A stretch of 46,795 bases of DNA from Bacillota bacterium (GCA_023420895.1 JAEZUY010000039.1:1-46795), one strand, 5' to 3'; positions 7,495-16,007 are shown, counted from the stretch's first letter. Made by a program: numbers and translations. The notes: generated by a model from the letters alone, not told the origin.

Positions 7495-7612
7495 TATGAC
7501 TGTATAAGCAGAGATATGGTATGTGAGGAAAGCTCAGGGATTAGAAAATGATCCCGGCTTATAAAAATAATATTATTAATGATTGATTTTACGAAAGGGG
7601 ATTTTTAAAAAC
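7495..7612 (+). promoter_or_regulatory. glyA 5' leader with two abutting hairpins
   Basis: Hairpin TGAG-GAAAG-CTCA (7524-7536) is followed without a gap by GGGAT (7537-7541) / ATCCC (7551-7555) with a 9-base loop. About 38 bases then separate it from the AAAGGGG ribosome site (7594-7600). It could stabilise the mRNA or be part of a sensor; no known riboswitch consensus is recognised. Confidence 0.35.
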
Positions 7613-8842
7613 ATGGATTTCAAAAACCTTAAAAACTCAGACCCAGCAATAATGGAGGCAATTGAGAACGAACTTAAAAGACAGCAAGACAATATCGAGC
7701 TTATAGCTTCAGAAAACATAGTTACTGAAAGTGTTATGGAAGCAATGGGATCATACCTTACTAACAAATATGCAGAAGGATACCCAGGAAAAAGATACTA
7801 CGGTGGATGTGAATACGTTGACGTTGTAGAAAACCTTGCAATAGACAGACTTAAAGAACTATTCGGATGTGACCACGCAAACGTACAGCCACACTCAGGA
7901 GCAAATGCTAACCTTGGAGTATACTTCGCTACTCTTAAACCAGGAGATAAAGTTCTAGGAATGAACCTATCACACGGTGGACACTTAACTCACGGAAGCC
8001 CTGTTAACATATCAGGAGTTTACTACAATTTCGTAGACTACGGAGTTGAAGAAGGAACAGAAGAAATAGACTATGACAAGCTAGAAGAAGTTGCTGTTAA
8101 AGAACAGCCTAAAATGATAGTTGCTGGATTCTCAGCATACGCTAGAACTCTTGATTTCGCAAGATTCAGAGAAATAGCTGACAAAGTTGGAGCATACCTA
8201 ATGGTTGATATGGCTCACTTCGCTGGACTAGTTGCAGCAGGACTATATCCTAACCCAGTTCCACACGCTGACTTCGTAACTAGTACAACACACAAAACTC
8301 TAAGAGGACCTAGAGGTGGAATCATACTTTGTAAAGAAAAATATGCAAAAATGATAGACAAAGCTATATTCCCAGGACTACAAGGTGGACCGTTAATGCA
8401 CGTAATCGCTGGTAAAGCAGTTGCATTCGGAGAAGCTCTTAAACCAGAATTCAAAGCTTACCAAGAACAAGTTGTTAAAAACGCTAAAGTTCTAGCTGAA
8501 GCTCTTCAAGAAGAAGGATTCAGAATAGTAACTGGAGGAACTGACAACCACCTAATGCTAGTTGACGTTAAAGCTATAGGACTTACTGGAAAAGAAGCAG
8601 AAGCTATGCTTGACGAATACAAAGTTACAGTTAACAAAAACACTATACCATTCGATCAAGAAAGCCCATTCGTAACAAGCGGACTTAGAATAGGAACTCC
8701 AGCTGTTACAACTAGAGGAATGGTTGAAGATGACATGAAAGAGATAGCTGCAATAATGAAGCTCATCCTTATAGACAAAAAAGGTGAAGAAGCAGAAGAA
8801 AGAGTTAACAAACTAATAGAAAAATACCCTCTATATGCTTAA
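7613..8842 (+). CDS. glyA: Serine hydroxymethyltransferase
   Basis: 409 residues. PLP enzyme converting serine plus tetrahydrofolate to glycine plus 5,10-methylene-THF. It has the IELIASENIVTE N-terminal motif, the YPGKRYYGGCEYVD segment, and the STTHKTLRGPRGG motif with PLP lysine K228. ATG 7613 is preferred to the in-frame TTG 7583, because AAAGGGG (7594-7600) lies between them and the protein then begins at the usual family position. Codon choice (many CCA, CTA and GTT) differs from neighbours and suggests strong expression. Monocistronic: own promoter at 7459 and strong terminator at 8888. Confidence 0.97.
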   Translation: MDFKNLKNSDPAIMEAIENELKRQQDNIELIASENIVTESVMEAMGSYLTNKYAEGYPGKRYYGGCEYVDVVENLAIDRLKELFGCDHANVQPHSGANANLGVYFATLKPGDKVLGMNLSHGGHLTHGSPVNISGVYYNFVDYGVEEGTEEIDYDKLEEVAVKEQPKMIVAGFSAYARTLDFARFREIADKVGAYLMVDMAHFAGLVAAGLYPNPVPHADFVTSTTHKTLRGPRGGIILCKEKYAKMIDKAIFPGLQGGPLMHVIAGKAVAFGEALKPEFKAYQEQVVKNAKVLAEALQEEGFRIVTGGTDNHLMLVDVKAIGLTGKEAEAMLDEYKVTVNKNTIPFDQESPFVTSGLRIGTPAVTTRGMVEDDMKEIAAIMKLILIDKKGEEAEERVNKLIEKYPLYA

Positions 8843-8887
8843 TCACTAATAATATAGAAATTAAAGCACTATGTGCTGATATAGAAG

Positions 8888-8922
8888 AGTCGCCCGAATC
8901 TCAGGTTTGGGCGGCTTTTTTC
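8888..8922 (+). terminator. Rho-independent terminator after glyA
   Basis: Eleven-base-pair stem 8888-8898 / 8906-8916 (two G-U pairs), 7-base loop, then TTTTTT. Confidence 0.85.
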
Positions 8923-9020
8923 ATATTAAAAAATATTTACATAAAATGTTAAAAATTCTGTGTAATGCTTATATATCTGGGTATATATATTTACAAGAAA
9001 TAAATTTGGGGGTTTTGAAA

Positions 9021-9317
9021 TTGAAAAGAGAAGTGAACGGAGAAATTTACAACACTGAAAAAGGATCAGAACAGTTAACAGAAAAATACTGCAAGAATGA
9101 AGATACTTCAGGATGGCAGTGTGAGACTCTTTACAGAAGAGACGACGGAAAATATTTCCTTTATGGAGAAGGAGGAATAAACAGTCCTTATGCGGCACCG
9201 TTAGGAGAAAATGGTAAAAAAGACGGTGATGCTATAATTCCTCTTACAGATGACGAAGCAAAATCATGGGCTGAAGAAAATCTTTCAGATAGTGAAGTAA
9301 AGAAACTGTTTAAATAA
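9021..9317 (+). CDS. Small conserved hypothetical protein
   Basis: 98 residues, acidic, no signal peptide or membrane helix. TTG 9021 is chosen since GGGGG (9008-9012) lies eight bases upstream. The frame is open further upstream but runs back into the glyA terminator. It has the pattern ETLYRRDDGKYFLYGEGG, then IIPLTDDEAKSWAEENL, which I associate with a small-protein family widespread in Firmicutes and often seen in mobile or accessory DNA. I know no function for it. It is isolated between two strong terminators, with no obvious promoter consensus, and has no antitoxin-like partner. Confidence 0.7.
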   Translation: MKREVNGEIYNTEKGSEQLTEKYCKNEDTSGWQCETLYRRDDGKYFLYGEGGINSPYAAPLGENGKKDGDAIIPLTDDEAKSWAEENLSDSEVKKLFK

Positions 9318-9381
9318 AATCTTTAAATTAATACTTAATAAGAGAAATGTTTTGAAATTTTAAAATCAATTATTAATATAT

Positions 9382-9415
9382 AATCAGACGGTTCCTCACC
9401 GTCTGATTTTTTTAT
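9382..9415 (+). terminator. Rho-independent terminator
   Basis: AATCAGACGG (9382-9391), 7-base loop, CCGTCTGATT (9399-9408), then a run of T. Perfect 10-bp stem. Confidence 0.9.
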
Positions 9416-9432
9416 TGGAAACTTCAAGAATA

Positions 9433-9461
9433 TTGTATTAACAATGGGTATGGGGTATAAT
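9433..9461 (+). promoter_or_regulatory. der operon promoter
   Basis: TTGTAT (9433-9438), 17-base spacer, TATAAT (9456-9461), in the gap before der. It likely drives der-plsY and possibly gpsA. Confidence 0.6.
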
Positions 9462-9562
9462 TTAATGGGAAGTATTAATAAAAAAATAAAGTAAATATTC
9501 AAGATATAAAGTATAACGACAGTTAAATCTTGGGGTTTAGGAATAAAGAGGAGTTGATTAAT

Positions 9563-10882
9563 ATGAGCAGACCGGTTGTCGCTATAGTAGGGAGACCTAA
9601 TGTAGGAAAGTCGACTTTGTTCAATAAACTTGCGGGTAAGAGAATATCCATAGTTGAAGATACACCTGGTGTTACTAGGGACAGAATATACGCAGAGGGA
9701 GAATGGACTAATAAATATTTCACACTTATAGACACTGGAGGGATAGAGCCTGACACTGACGATATAATACTTTCTCAGATGAGAAGACAGGCGGAAATCG
9801 CAATAGACACAGGAGACGTAATAATTTTCGTCGTTGACGGAAAGCAGGGACTTGCGCCGGCAGATGCTGAAATTGCTCAGATGCTTAGAAAATCCAGCAA
9901 GCCGGTTATAATAGCGTGCAATAAGATAGATGATTTCAAGAAAGTGGATTCAATGTATGAGTTCTTTGAACTTGGAATGGACAATGTTATTCCAATTTCA
10001 GCAGGACAGGGCTTAGGACTAGGAGATCTTCTGGATGAAGTTGTGAGATTTTTCCCTGAAGACAAAGATACAGAATATGACGATGAAGTCATAAAAGTTG
10101 CAGTAATAGGGAAACCGAATGTTGGAAAATCTTCTATAATAAACAGAATTCTCGGAGAAGAGAGAGTAATAGTTTCCGATATAGCGGGAACTACCAGAGA
10201 CGCTATAGACACTTTTTATGAAACGGAAGACGATAAATTTCTTTTCATAGACACTGCGGGACTTAGAAGACAGAAGAAAATTTTTGAAGATATAGAGAGA
10301 TATTCAGTTATAAGAACACTTACAGCAATTGAAAGATCGGATGTATGCGTAATAATGATAGATGCCACTACAGGAGTTACTGAGCAGGATGCCAAAATAG
10401 CAGGTCATGCTCACAATAACGGAAAGGCTTCTATCATACTTGTAAATAAATGGGATCTTGTAGAAAAAGGAGACAAGACTTATCTGAGATTTGAAGAAGA
10501 CATAAGAAGAGAACTGAGCTTCATGTCTTATGCGCCGATTCTTTTCATATCGGTTGAAACAGGAAAAAGAGTGGATAAACTTCTAGGACTTATAAAAGAA
10601 GTTTATGAAAATTATACTAAGAGAGTGAGTACAGGAGTTCTGAACGACATAATAGGAAGAGCTATTCTTATGAATCAGCCTCCGACAGACAAAGGAAAGA
10701 GACTGAAGATCTACTATACTACTCAAGTAGGTATAAAGCCTCCTAAATTTGTGCTGTTCGTAAATGACAGAGAGCTTTCACATTTTTCATATGAGAGATA
10801 TCTGGAAAATAAAATCAGAGAGTCGTTCGAATACACGGGCACTCCTATACAGTTTGAATTAAATGAAAAGAAAGAGGGGTAG
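9563..10882 (+). CDS. der: Ribosome-assembly GTPase Der (EngA)
   Basis: 439 residues with tandem GTPase domains: first P-loop GRPNVGKS at 10-17 with DTGG switch near 57-60, second P-loop GKPNVGKS at 183-190 with DTAG, followed by the C-terminal KH-like domain (YYTTQVGIKPPKFVLFVN). Der is essential for 50S subunit maturation. ATG 9563 is chosen over an in-frame start at 9530, because AAAGAGGAG lies nine bases before it and the protein then starts MSRPVVAIVGRPN like its relatives. plsY follows three bases after the stop. Confidence 0.97.
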   Translation: MSRPVVAIVGRPNVGKSTLFNKLAGKRISIVEDTPGVTRDRIYAEGEWTNKYFTLIDTGGIEPDTDDIILSQMRRQAEIAIDTGDVIIFVVDGKQGLAPADAEIAQMLRKSSKPVIIACNKIDDFKKVDSMYEFFELGMDNVIPISAGQGLGLGDLLDEVVRFFPEDKDTEYDDEVIKVAVIGKPNVGKSSIINRILGEERVIVSDIAGTTRDAIDTFYETEDDKFLFIDTAGLRRQKKIFEDIERYSVIRTLTAIERSDVCVIMIDATTGVTEQDAKIAGHAHNNGKASIILVNKWDLVEKGDKTYLRFEEDIRRELSFMSYAPILFISVETGKRVDKLLGLIKEVYENYTKRVSTGVLNDIIGRAILMNQPPTDKGKRLKIYYTTQVGIKPPKFVLFVNDRELSHFSYERYLENKIRESFEYTGTPIQFELNEKKEG

Positions 10883-10884
10883 TT

Positions 10885-11496
10885 TTGACAGGGAAAATTA
10901 TTTTAATAATCATAATATCCTACCTCATAGGCAATATTCAGACTTCCTATATTCTGGGAAAGCTAATTGCTAAAAAAGATATAAGAGATTATGGAAGTTC
11001 GAATGCCGGAACTACTAATGCGCTGAGAGTATTCGGAAAGAAGATAGCGGCGGCAACTCTTATAATAGATTTGTTAAAAGGAGTTCTGGCTGTTTATATA
11101 GGAGGAAAGATTCTCGCAGAAACTGGAGAAGTGATAGCAGGTCTTTTCGTAATAATAGGTCATATATGGCCTGTATTTATGGGATTTAAAGGGGGAAAGG
11201 GAGTTGCGACTTCGATAGGCGTCGGACTTTCTCTGACTCCTGTGACCGCGCTGATATCAATAGTCATAGGTGTGGCTATTCTGATAAAGACGAAATACGT
11301 TTCTCTAGGAGCGCTTACAGCTATTGCGCTTTGGCCTATTATGAATCTTATAGCTTATTTAAAAGACGGGAGAATACTTCTTATTGCAGTTTCATTCGTA
11401 TTAGCTGCAATCGTAATATTTAAACACAGAGCTAATATTGAAAGGCTTATGAACGGAACGGAAAATAAGGTTACAAAAAAAGTCGGAACAGACTAG
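10885..11496 (+). CDS. plsY: Acyl-phosphate:glycerol-3-phosphate acyltransferase PlsY
   Basis: 203 residues, about five membrane helices. It carries the PlsY signatures GSSNAGTTNALR (first cytoplasmic loop), GHIWPVFMGFKGGKGVAT (second) and FKHRANIERL (third). PlsY makes lysophosphatidic acid, the first step of phospholipid synthesis. Start is TTG 10885, with AGAGGGG inside the end of der. It forms an operon with der, and with gpsA, which supplies its glycerol-3-phosphate substrate. Confidence 0.96.
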   Translation: MTGKIILIIIISYLIGNIQTSYILGKLIAKKDIRDYGSSNAGTTNALRVFGKKIAAATLIIDLLKGVLAVYIGGKILAETGEVIAGLFVIIGHIWPVFMGFKGGKGVATSIGVGLSLTPVTALISIVIGVAILIKTKYVSLGALTAIALWPIMNLIAYLKDGRILLIAVSFVLAAIVIFKHRANIERLMNGTENKVTKKVGTD

Positions 11497-11571
11497 TGAT
11501 TTTTCAGTGCAATTTGTGAGCAGTTTTATGAGCGGTTTTTTAGAGCTCAATTAATAAAGGAGAATGTTGAT

Positions 11572-12600
11572 ATGGATAATATTGCTGTTCTAGGAGGCGG
11601 AAGCTGGGGAACTGCCCTGGCAAATCTTCTAGCCAACAAAGGATACCATGTTTCAGTATGGCTGAGAAATGAAGAGCAGGCTGAAGAAATAAACAGAGTG
11701 AGAGAAAACAGAAAATATCTTCCGGGAGTGAAACTTTCAGATAATCTGGATTTCACTACGGATTTAGATGTGGTTAAAGGAAAGGAAATTGTAATTTCTG
11801 CAATACCTACTCAGAGTTCAAGAGAGGTTTTTAAGAAAATAAAAGGCAGAATTGAAGACAATGCGATTCTTGTAAATGTTTCAAAAGGTCTCGAAGTCGG
11901 AACTCTTTTCAGAATTTCTGAAATTGCAAATCAGGAGCTTCCGGAAGTGAGATACTGTGTTCTTTCAGGACCTTCTCATGCAGAGGAAGTCGGAAGAGAT
12001 ATACCTACTACTGTAGTCGTTTCTTCGAAATCACGAGAGGTGGCTGAAAAAATTCAGGATGTTTTCATGACCAGCAGATTCAGAGTTTATACTAATCCTG
12101 ATGTTGTAGGTGTTGAAATCGGCGGAGCGCTTAAGAATATAATAGCTCTTGCAGCAGGAGTTTCTGACGGTTTCGGATATGGAGACAACACTAAAGCGGC
12201 TCTTATGAGCAGAGGATTTATAGAAATGGCGAAGCTCGGACTTAAAATGGGAGCTTCAGGGATAACTTTTTCAGGTCTTTCAGGAGTTGGAGATTTGATA
12301 GTTACATGTACTAGTCAGCACAGCAGAAACAGAAGAGCAGGAATTATGATGGGTGAAGGAATGACTGCATCTGAAGCGACTGAAAAGGTCGGAATGGTAG
12401 TTGAGGGAATAAAGACTACTAAAGCGGCTTATGAGATTTCAAAAAAATATGACGTGGACATGCCTATAACGAAAGAGCTTTATAAGATAATCTTTGAAAA
12501 TCTTCCAGTTGAAAAGGCGCTTGAAAACCTGATGGGAAGAAGTAAAAAGCACGAACTTGAAGAGATTCTTGATAATAAGACAGTTGAATGGAGCAAATAG
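11572..12600 (+). CDS. gpsA: Glycerol-3-phosphate dehydrogenase [NAD(P)+]
   Basis: 342 residues, cytosolic. It reduces dihydroxyacetone phosphate to sn-glycerol-3-phosphate for phospholipid synthesis. Rossmann motif GGGSWGTAL at 8-16, substrate region GGALKNIIALAAG with the catalytic lysine, and GLSGVGDLIVTCTSQHSRNR near the C-terminal third; all family positions are present. Start ATG 11572 with AAAGGAGA nine bases upstream. It sits 75 bases after plsY, whose substrate it makes. Confidence 0.97.
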   Translation: MDNIAVLGGGSWGTALANLLANKGYHVSVWLRNEEQAEEINRVRENRKYLPGVKLSDNLDFTTDLDVVKGKEIVISAIPTQSSREVFKKIKGRIEDNAILVNVSKGLEVGTLFRISEIANQELPEVRYCVLSGPSHAEEVGRDIPTTVVVSSKSREVAEKIQDVFMTSRFRVYTNPDVVGVEIGGALKNIIALAAGVSDGFGYGDNTKAALMSRGFIEMAKLGLKMGASGITFSGLSGVGDLIVTCTSQHSRNRRAGIMMGEGMTASEATEKVGMVVEGIKTTKAAYEISKKYDVDMPITKELYKIIFENLPVEKALENLMGRSKKHELEEILDNKTVEWSK

Positions 12601-12620
12601 GTGAGAAGCATTCAAAATTA

Positions 12621-12629
12621 TGTTATAAT
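12621..12629 (+). promoter_or_regulatory. Extended -10 promoter (TGTTATAAT)
   Basis: TG-T-TATAAT, 43 bases before the next gene start and just after gpsA stops; -35 not recognisable. It probably starts the transcript for 12673-15628. Confidence 0.5.
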
Positions 12630-12672
12630 GAAAGATGAGGATTATTTAATAATAATTGAAGAAGGTAGATAA

Positions 12673-13050
12673 ATGCTTATTCATTTACTTAAATTGACTT
12701 TTATAGCCTTGATTTTTTCACTCGGGGGCTATGTTCTTGCAGTTCTGAATGAGAAAATGAGACTGAAACAGGGAACTATAATTCTGAAAAATGTTCCGGC
12801 AGGGCGGGACACTATCGACCGCATAGATTCAGTCGAAATGGAGCTCATGGATAAAAAACTCAGAACTGGAGATGAAGTGAAACTGAAGCTTATCAGCGGA
12901 AAAGTCATAAAAGGAATAATAATCGGTTTCTCGAAAGAGAAAGGAAGAACTGTTTTTATGAATACCAAAAATAAGCTCAAGGAAATAGATTTCAATGATA
13001 TTAGCAAGATAAAAGTAATAAGTAGATATGGTAAATTTTTCAGTTCCTAA
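12673..13050 (+). CDS. Single-pass membrane protein of unknown function
   Basis: 125 residues. One hydrophobic helix at about 4-25, then a basic, beta-rich soluble domain (residues 35-120) with RTGDEVKLKLISGKVIKGIIIGF, a pattern reminiscent of small beta-barrel folds. That is only an impression and I do not assign a family. ATG 12673 follows GAAGGTAG. It heads the run that continues with the HlyD-like protein (27 bases downstream), yggS and sepF, so it may be linked to envelope or division functions. Confidence 0.65.
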   Translation: MLIHLLKLTFIALIFSLGGYVLAVLNEKMRLKQGTIILKNVPAGRDTIDRIDSVEMELMDKKLRTGDEVKLKLISGKVIKGIIIGFSKEKGRTVFMNTKNKLKEIDFNDISKIKVISRYGKFFSS

Positions 13051-13076
13051 CCATTATTGAGCTATGAGGTGGTTTC

Positions 13077-14417
13077 ATGAGTAGAAGAAATGAATCCCCG
13101 GGAGCCAGACAGAAAAAAGGAAAAAGGAAACGTAGCAGAACAAAGTTTTTGAATAAACGATTTGTTTTATTCGTAACGATAACATTTGTATTATTATATT
13201 TTTTGCTTTTCAGAGGGATACCGTTCCTTATATCATCCAATGCATCTACAGTTACAGCGGTGGTAGAGTCGTATGTAGATGAAGAGGATGCTAAGGCGCT
13301 TATAATAAGAGATGAATACGTTCAGGAAGTCGGAACGAAGAATCTCAAGTTCAAAGTGAAAGACGGAGAGAAGGTAGCAAAAGACCAGATCATAGCTACA
13401 GCGAGCATTTCACCGGGAAGTGAAGAAAAAGGCGAAATAGACTCGTATGATGATGAGATAAAAAATTATCAGGATCTTTTCGATAATTATAAGTACTATG
13501 CAGAGCTTGATAATATAGATGAAACAGAATTGAATGATTATATGACTAAACTGAAAGAGAGTTTTCCGGAAGATACTGAATCTGTTGAGAAAATAAAAGA
13601 AGATATTGTCAGCGGAACAGTTCAGAATGAGGATTTCTTTCAGAAGAAAATTGATTCATTAGAGAAAAAGATAGAAAACACAAAAGAAAAATCTGGTACG
13701 GGTCCGATAGACTACAGAGCTGAAGTGACCGGGATATTTTGTCACAGTACAGACGGTTTTGAAAAGACGCTTCCGGTTAAAGATTTGAAAGATATCGGAG
13801 TGGAAAAATTCGATCAGATAATAGCTGATGTCGGAAAGGCTAATATAAAACCGAGTGTGCTGAAAAAACTTTTTAAAAAAGATAATAAAGAGCCTGCTGC
13901 CACAAAGGTGAAGATAATAGACAATTCTTCGTGGTACGCTCTTGTAAAAACGAATATAGATTATAAGAGATATATAGACGGCAAAGATTATGTCAATTTC
14001 AAGATAGAATCTAAGGATTTGAAACTGCCGGGAAAAGTTATTAATATAAAGGAAGAAGACAGAGAAATGCTCATTCTTCTGGAGTTCGATTCGAGTCTTC
14101 ATGATGTCTACGATATAAGAGAGACTGATGTGAAGCTTGAAAAGGCGAAATATAACGGACTCAAAGTTCCTAAATCTGCTATAGCTCAGAAAAGCAATCA
14201 GCAGGGTGTTTACATAAAAGATGTAAATGGAATAGTAAAATTCGTTCCTGTGAATTTGGATTATATAGACAGCAAAAATGCTATAGTAAGAATAGAACCC
14301 GGCGGAAATATAAAGGCCACTATTGACGGAGAAGTTCAGGACCGAAAGGCTCTGAGTGTTTACGACGAGGTTATAAAGAACGGCAGCCTGGCTAAAGAAA
14401 ATACTATACTTAACTGA
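13077..14417 (+). CDS. HlyD-like membrane-anchored protein of the ylm division cluster
   Basis: 446 residues. A very basic N-terminus (about 30 residues), one membrane helix (about 32-52), then an extracytoplasmic region with a biotinyl/lipoyl-like half-motif (KVKDGEKVAKDQIIATAS), a long coiled-coil segment (about 120-215) and a beta-rich C-terminal domain. This is the layout of HlyD/membrane-fusion-type adaptors. In Clostridia a protein of this kind commonly precedes yggS-sepF, in the place ylmD holds in Bacillus. No transporter is adjacent, so a structural envelope role is more likely than export. Start ATG 13077 after GAGGTGG. Confidence 0.75.
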   Translation: MSRRNESPGARQKKGKRKRSRTKFLNKRFVLFVTITFVLLYFLLFRGIPFLISSNASTVTAVVESYVDEEDAKALIIRDEYVQEVGTKNLKFKVKDGEKVAKDQIIATASISPGSEEKGEIDSYDDEIKNYQDLFDNYKYYAELDNIDETELNDYMTKLKESFPEDTESVEKIKEDIVSGTVQNEDFFQKKIDSLEKKIENTKEKSGTGPIDYRAEVTGIFCHSTDGFEKTLPVKDLKDIGVEKFDQIIADVGKANIKPSVLKKLFKKDNKEPAATKVKIIDNSSWYALVKTNIDYKRYIDGKDYVNFKIESKDLKLPGKVINIKEEDREMLILLEFDSSLHDVYDIRETDVKLEKAKYNGLKVPKSAIAQKSNQQGVYIKDVNGIVKFVPVNLDYIDSKNAIVRIEPGGNIKATIDGEVQDRKALSVYDEVIKNGSLAKENTILN

Positions 14418-14434
14418 TTTGGGAGGTAATTAAA

Positions 14435-15130
14435 ATTAGCTTAAAAGAGAATTTAGATTCAATCAATAAAAAAATCGAAGAAATAGTAGAAAAACAGGGA
14501 AGAAGCAGAGAGGATGTAACTCTTATAGCAGTTTCAAAGACTGTAGACGAAGATATAGTTAATGAAGCTATAGCTCTTGGAGCAAAAGACCTTGGAGAGA
14601 ACAAGGTTCAGGAGATAGAGAGAAAAATGCCTCTGCTAAAAGGAGACTTCAATATGCATATGATAGGAAGTCTTCAGACTAACAAAGTAAGATTTATAAT
14701 AGACTCAGTTAAAATGATTCATTCACTGGACAGAATGAGTCTTGCAAAAGAAATAAACAAGAGAGCTAAAAAAATCGACAGAGTCATGGATGTTTTAGTT
14801 CAGGTAAATGTTTCCGGAGAGGAGACAAAATCAGGATTTGCGCCTGGAGAAGTTATAGATTTCTTAAAAAGCATAGAAGACTATGACCATATAAAAATCA
14901 AAGGTCTTATGACTATGGCGCCTCATTATGAAGATCCTGAAGATACAAGATACGTTTTCAGAGAGCTTAAAGAGCTTTTTGAAGAGATTAAAAAAGAAGA
15001 TATCAAGAATGTAGATATGCAGTATTTATCAATGGGAATGTCTAATGACTTTGAAGTAGCGCTTGAAGAAGGTTCTAATATGATAAGAGTCGGAACTGCG
15101 ATATTCGGAGCAAGAGACTATTCTAAATAA
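14435..15130 (+). CDS. PLP homeostasis protein YggS/YlmE, apparent AUU start
   Basis: 231 residues, single-domain alanine-racemase-like barrel that binds PLP and keeps its pool in balance. PLP lysine K35 in IAVSKTV, GENKVQEI, and MGMSNDFEVALEEGSNMIRVGTAIFG at the end are all family landmarks. The frame upstream of the first ATG (14627) is clearly part of the gene (SLKENLDSINKKIEEIV, then SREDVTLIAVSK). The only well-placed start is ATT 14435, eight bases after GGGAGG (14421-14426). There is no in-frame ATG, GTG or TTG between the upstream stop at 14411 and 14627. It precedes sepF, as in the ylm cluster. Confidence 0.92.
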   Translation: MSLKENLDSINKKIEEIVEKQGRSREDVTLIAVSKTVDEDIVNEAIALGAKDLGENKVQEIERKMPLLKGDFNMHMIGSLQTNKVRFIIDSVKMIHSLDRMSLAKEINKRAKKIDRVMDVLVQVNVSGEETKSGFAPGEVIDFLKSIEDYDHIKIKGLMTMAPHYEDPEDTRYVFRELKELFEEIKKEDIKNVDMQYLSMGMSNDFEVALEEGSNMIRVGTAIFGARDYSK

Positions 15131-15151
15131 ACAGACAGCGGAGGTAAGGAT

Positions 15152-15628
15152 ATGGCAGAATTTATGGATAAATTTAAACAATTTGTAGGACTTGATGATT
15201 ATGATGATGAAGATGATATGATGGATCCTCAGGAATTTGATTACGATGAAGAGGAATCTGTAGGATACGACGATAGAGATATAGAAACTACTAGAAGCAA
15301 AGTTGTCGATATCAACAAGACAAATAAAGAGTATTCGAGACGTACAGTTAAAGTTATGGTTTATGAACCTTCAAGCTATGACGACGTTACAAAGCTTATA
15401 GATGAAATAAGAAATGAAAGAATAATAGTTATGAATATGCTTAGACTTGAAACAGAAGTTAAGCAGAAAATATTCTACTGCATGAGCGGAGCGGTATATG
15501 CTCTTGACGGAAACATGCAGAAAGTTGCTAAAGATATATTCGTTATAGCGCCTTCAAATGTGGAAGTTGATTCTAAGAAACTTTCTGAAGAGATGGCTAA
15601 CAGAGGAATTATCGGCGGCAGAATGTAG
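15152..15628 (+). CDS. sepF: Cell division protein SepF
   Basis: 158 residues. An N-terminal amphipathic membrane-binding start (MAEFMDKFKQFVGLDDY), an acidic linker, then the SepF core (about 65-150) with VMVYEPSSYDDVTKLIDEI and the dimerising FYCMSGAVYALDG motif. SepF bundles FtsZ polymers and tethers them to the membrane. ATG 15152 behind GGAGG. It lies 21 bases after yggS, and a weak terminator follows at 15667. Confidence 0.96.
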   Translation: MAEFMDKFKQFVGLDDYDDEDDMMDPQEFDYDEEESVGYDDRDIETTRSKVVDINKTNKEYSRRTVKVMVYEPSSYDDVTKLIDEIRNERIIVMNMLRLETEVKQKIFYCMSGAVYALDGNMQKVAKDIFVIAPSNVEVDSKKLSEEMANRGIIGGRM

Positions 15629-15666
15629 CTGAAACTCAAAGAGTACAAACAATATAGAAAATACAT

Positions 15667-15694
15667 AAGAGCACTTTCGGGTGCTCTTATTTTA
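15667..15694 (+). terminator. Terminator or attenuator after sepF
   Basis: AAGAGCAC (15667-15674), 6-base loop, GTGCTCTT (15681-15688), then ATTTTAA. It lies inside the ylm cluster, so it may reduce rather than stop downstream expression. Confidence 0.6.
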
Positions 15695-15731
15695 ACTGAA
15701 TAAAAGTTTTAAATTAGAATGGAGCAAATAT

Positions 15732-15998
15732 ATGAATGTAGTTGCAAGAGCATTTTACATGTTTACAGAAATTCTGATATGGGCGATAATCATAAGAAGT
15801 TTCGTTATAATGTTCATCAGAGATATGAACAATCCGATAGTAAGAGGACTTCGAATGTTTACAGATCCGGTATTAGTGCCGGTGAGAAATATGATGTATA
15901 GAATCAGAGGGAATCCGGGGATGATAGACTTTTCTCCCCTTATAGCGATTATTCTGATAAATATACTGAGACAGCTGATACTGGGAATATTACTATAG
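15732..15998 (+). CDS. YggT-family membrane protein YlmG
   Basis: 88 residues with two hydrophobic helices flanking the YggT signature loop (MFTDPVLVPVRNMMYRI, then GNPGMIDFSPLIAIILI). YggT/YlmG proteins are small integral membrane proteins found with sepF and ylmH and linked to division and membrane organisation. ATG 15732 after GGAGC. ylmH begins nine bases after its stop. Confidence 0.92.
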   Translation: MNVVARAFYMFTEILIWAIIIRSFVIMFIRDMNNPIVRGLRMFTDPVLVPVRNMMYRIRGNPGMIDFSPLIAIILINILRQLILGILL

Positions 15999-16007
15999 GA
16001 GAAGTTT

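Noticed and set aside
7200..7612. THF, ZTP, glycine, purine or SAM riboswitch before glyA
   Set aside because: None of the conserved core sequences of these classes could be found; only generic hairpins are present.
7583..7612. Upstream TTG start for glyA
   Set aside because: The ribosome site lies downstream of it, and ATG 7613 matches the family N-terminus.
8907..9020. Longer N-terminus for the small protein ending at 9317
   Set aside because: It would run through the glyA terminator and lacks a ribosome site; TTG 9021 fits the GGGGG site.
13659..14102. Minus-strand ORF opposite the HlyD-like gene (and similar long antisense ORFs, such as 4035-4356 and 16620-17069)
   Set aside because: These are low-complexity shadows of genes on the other strand, without ribosome sites or recognisable domains.
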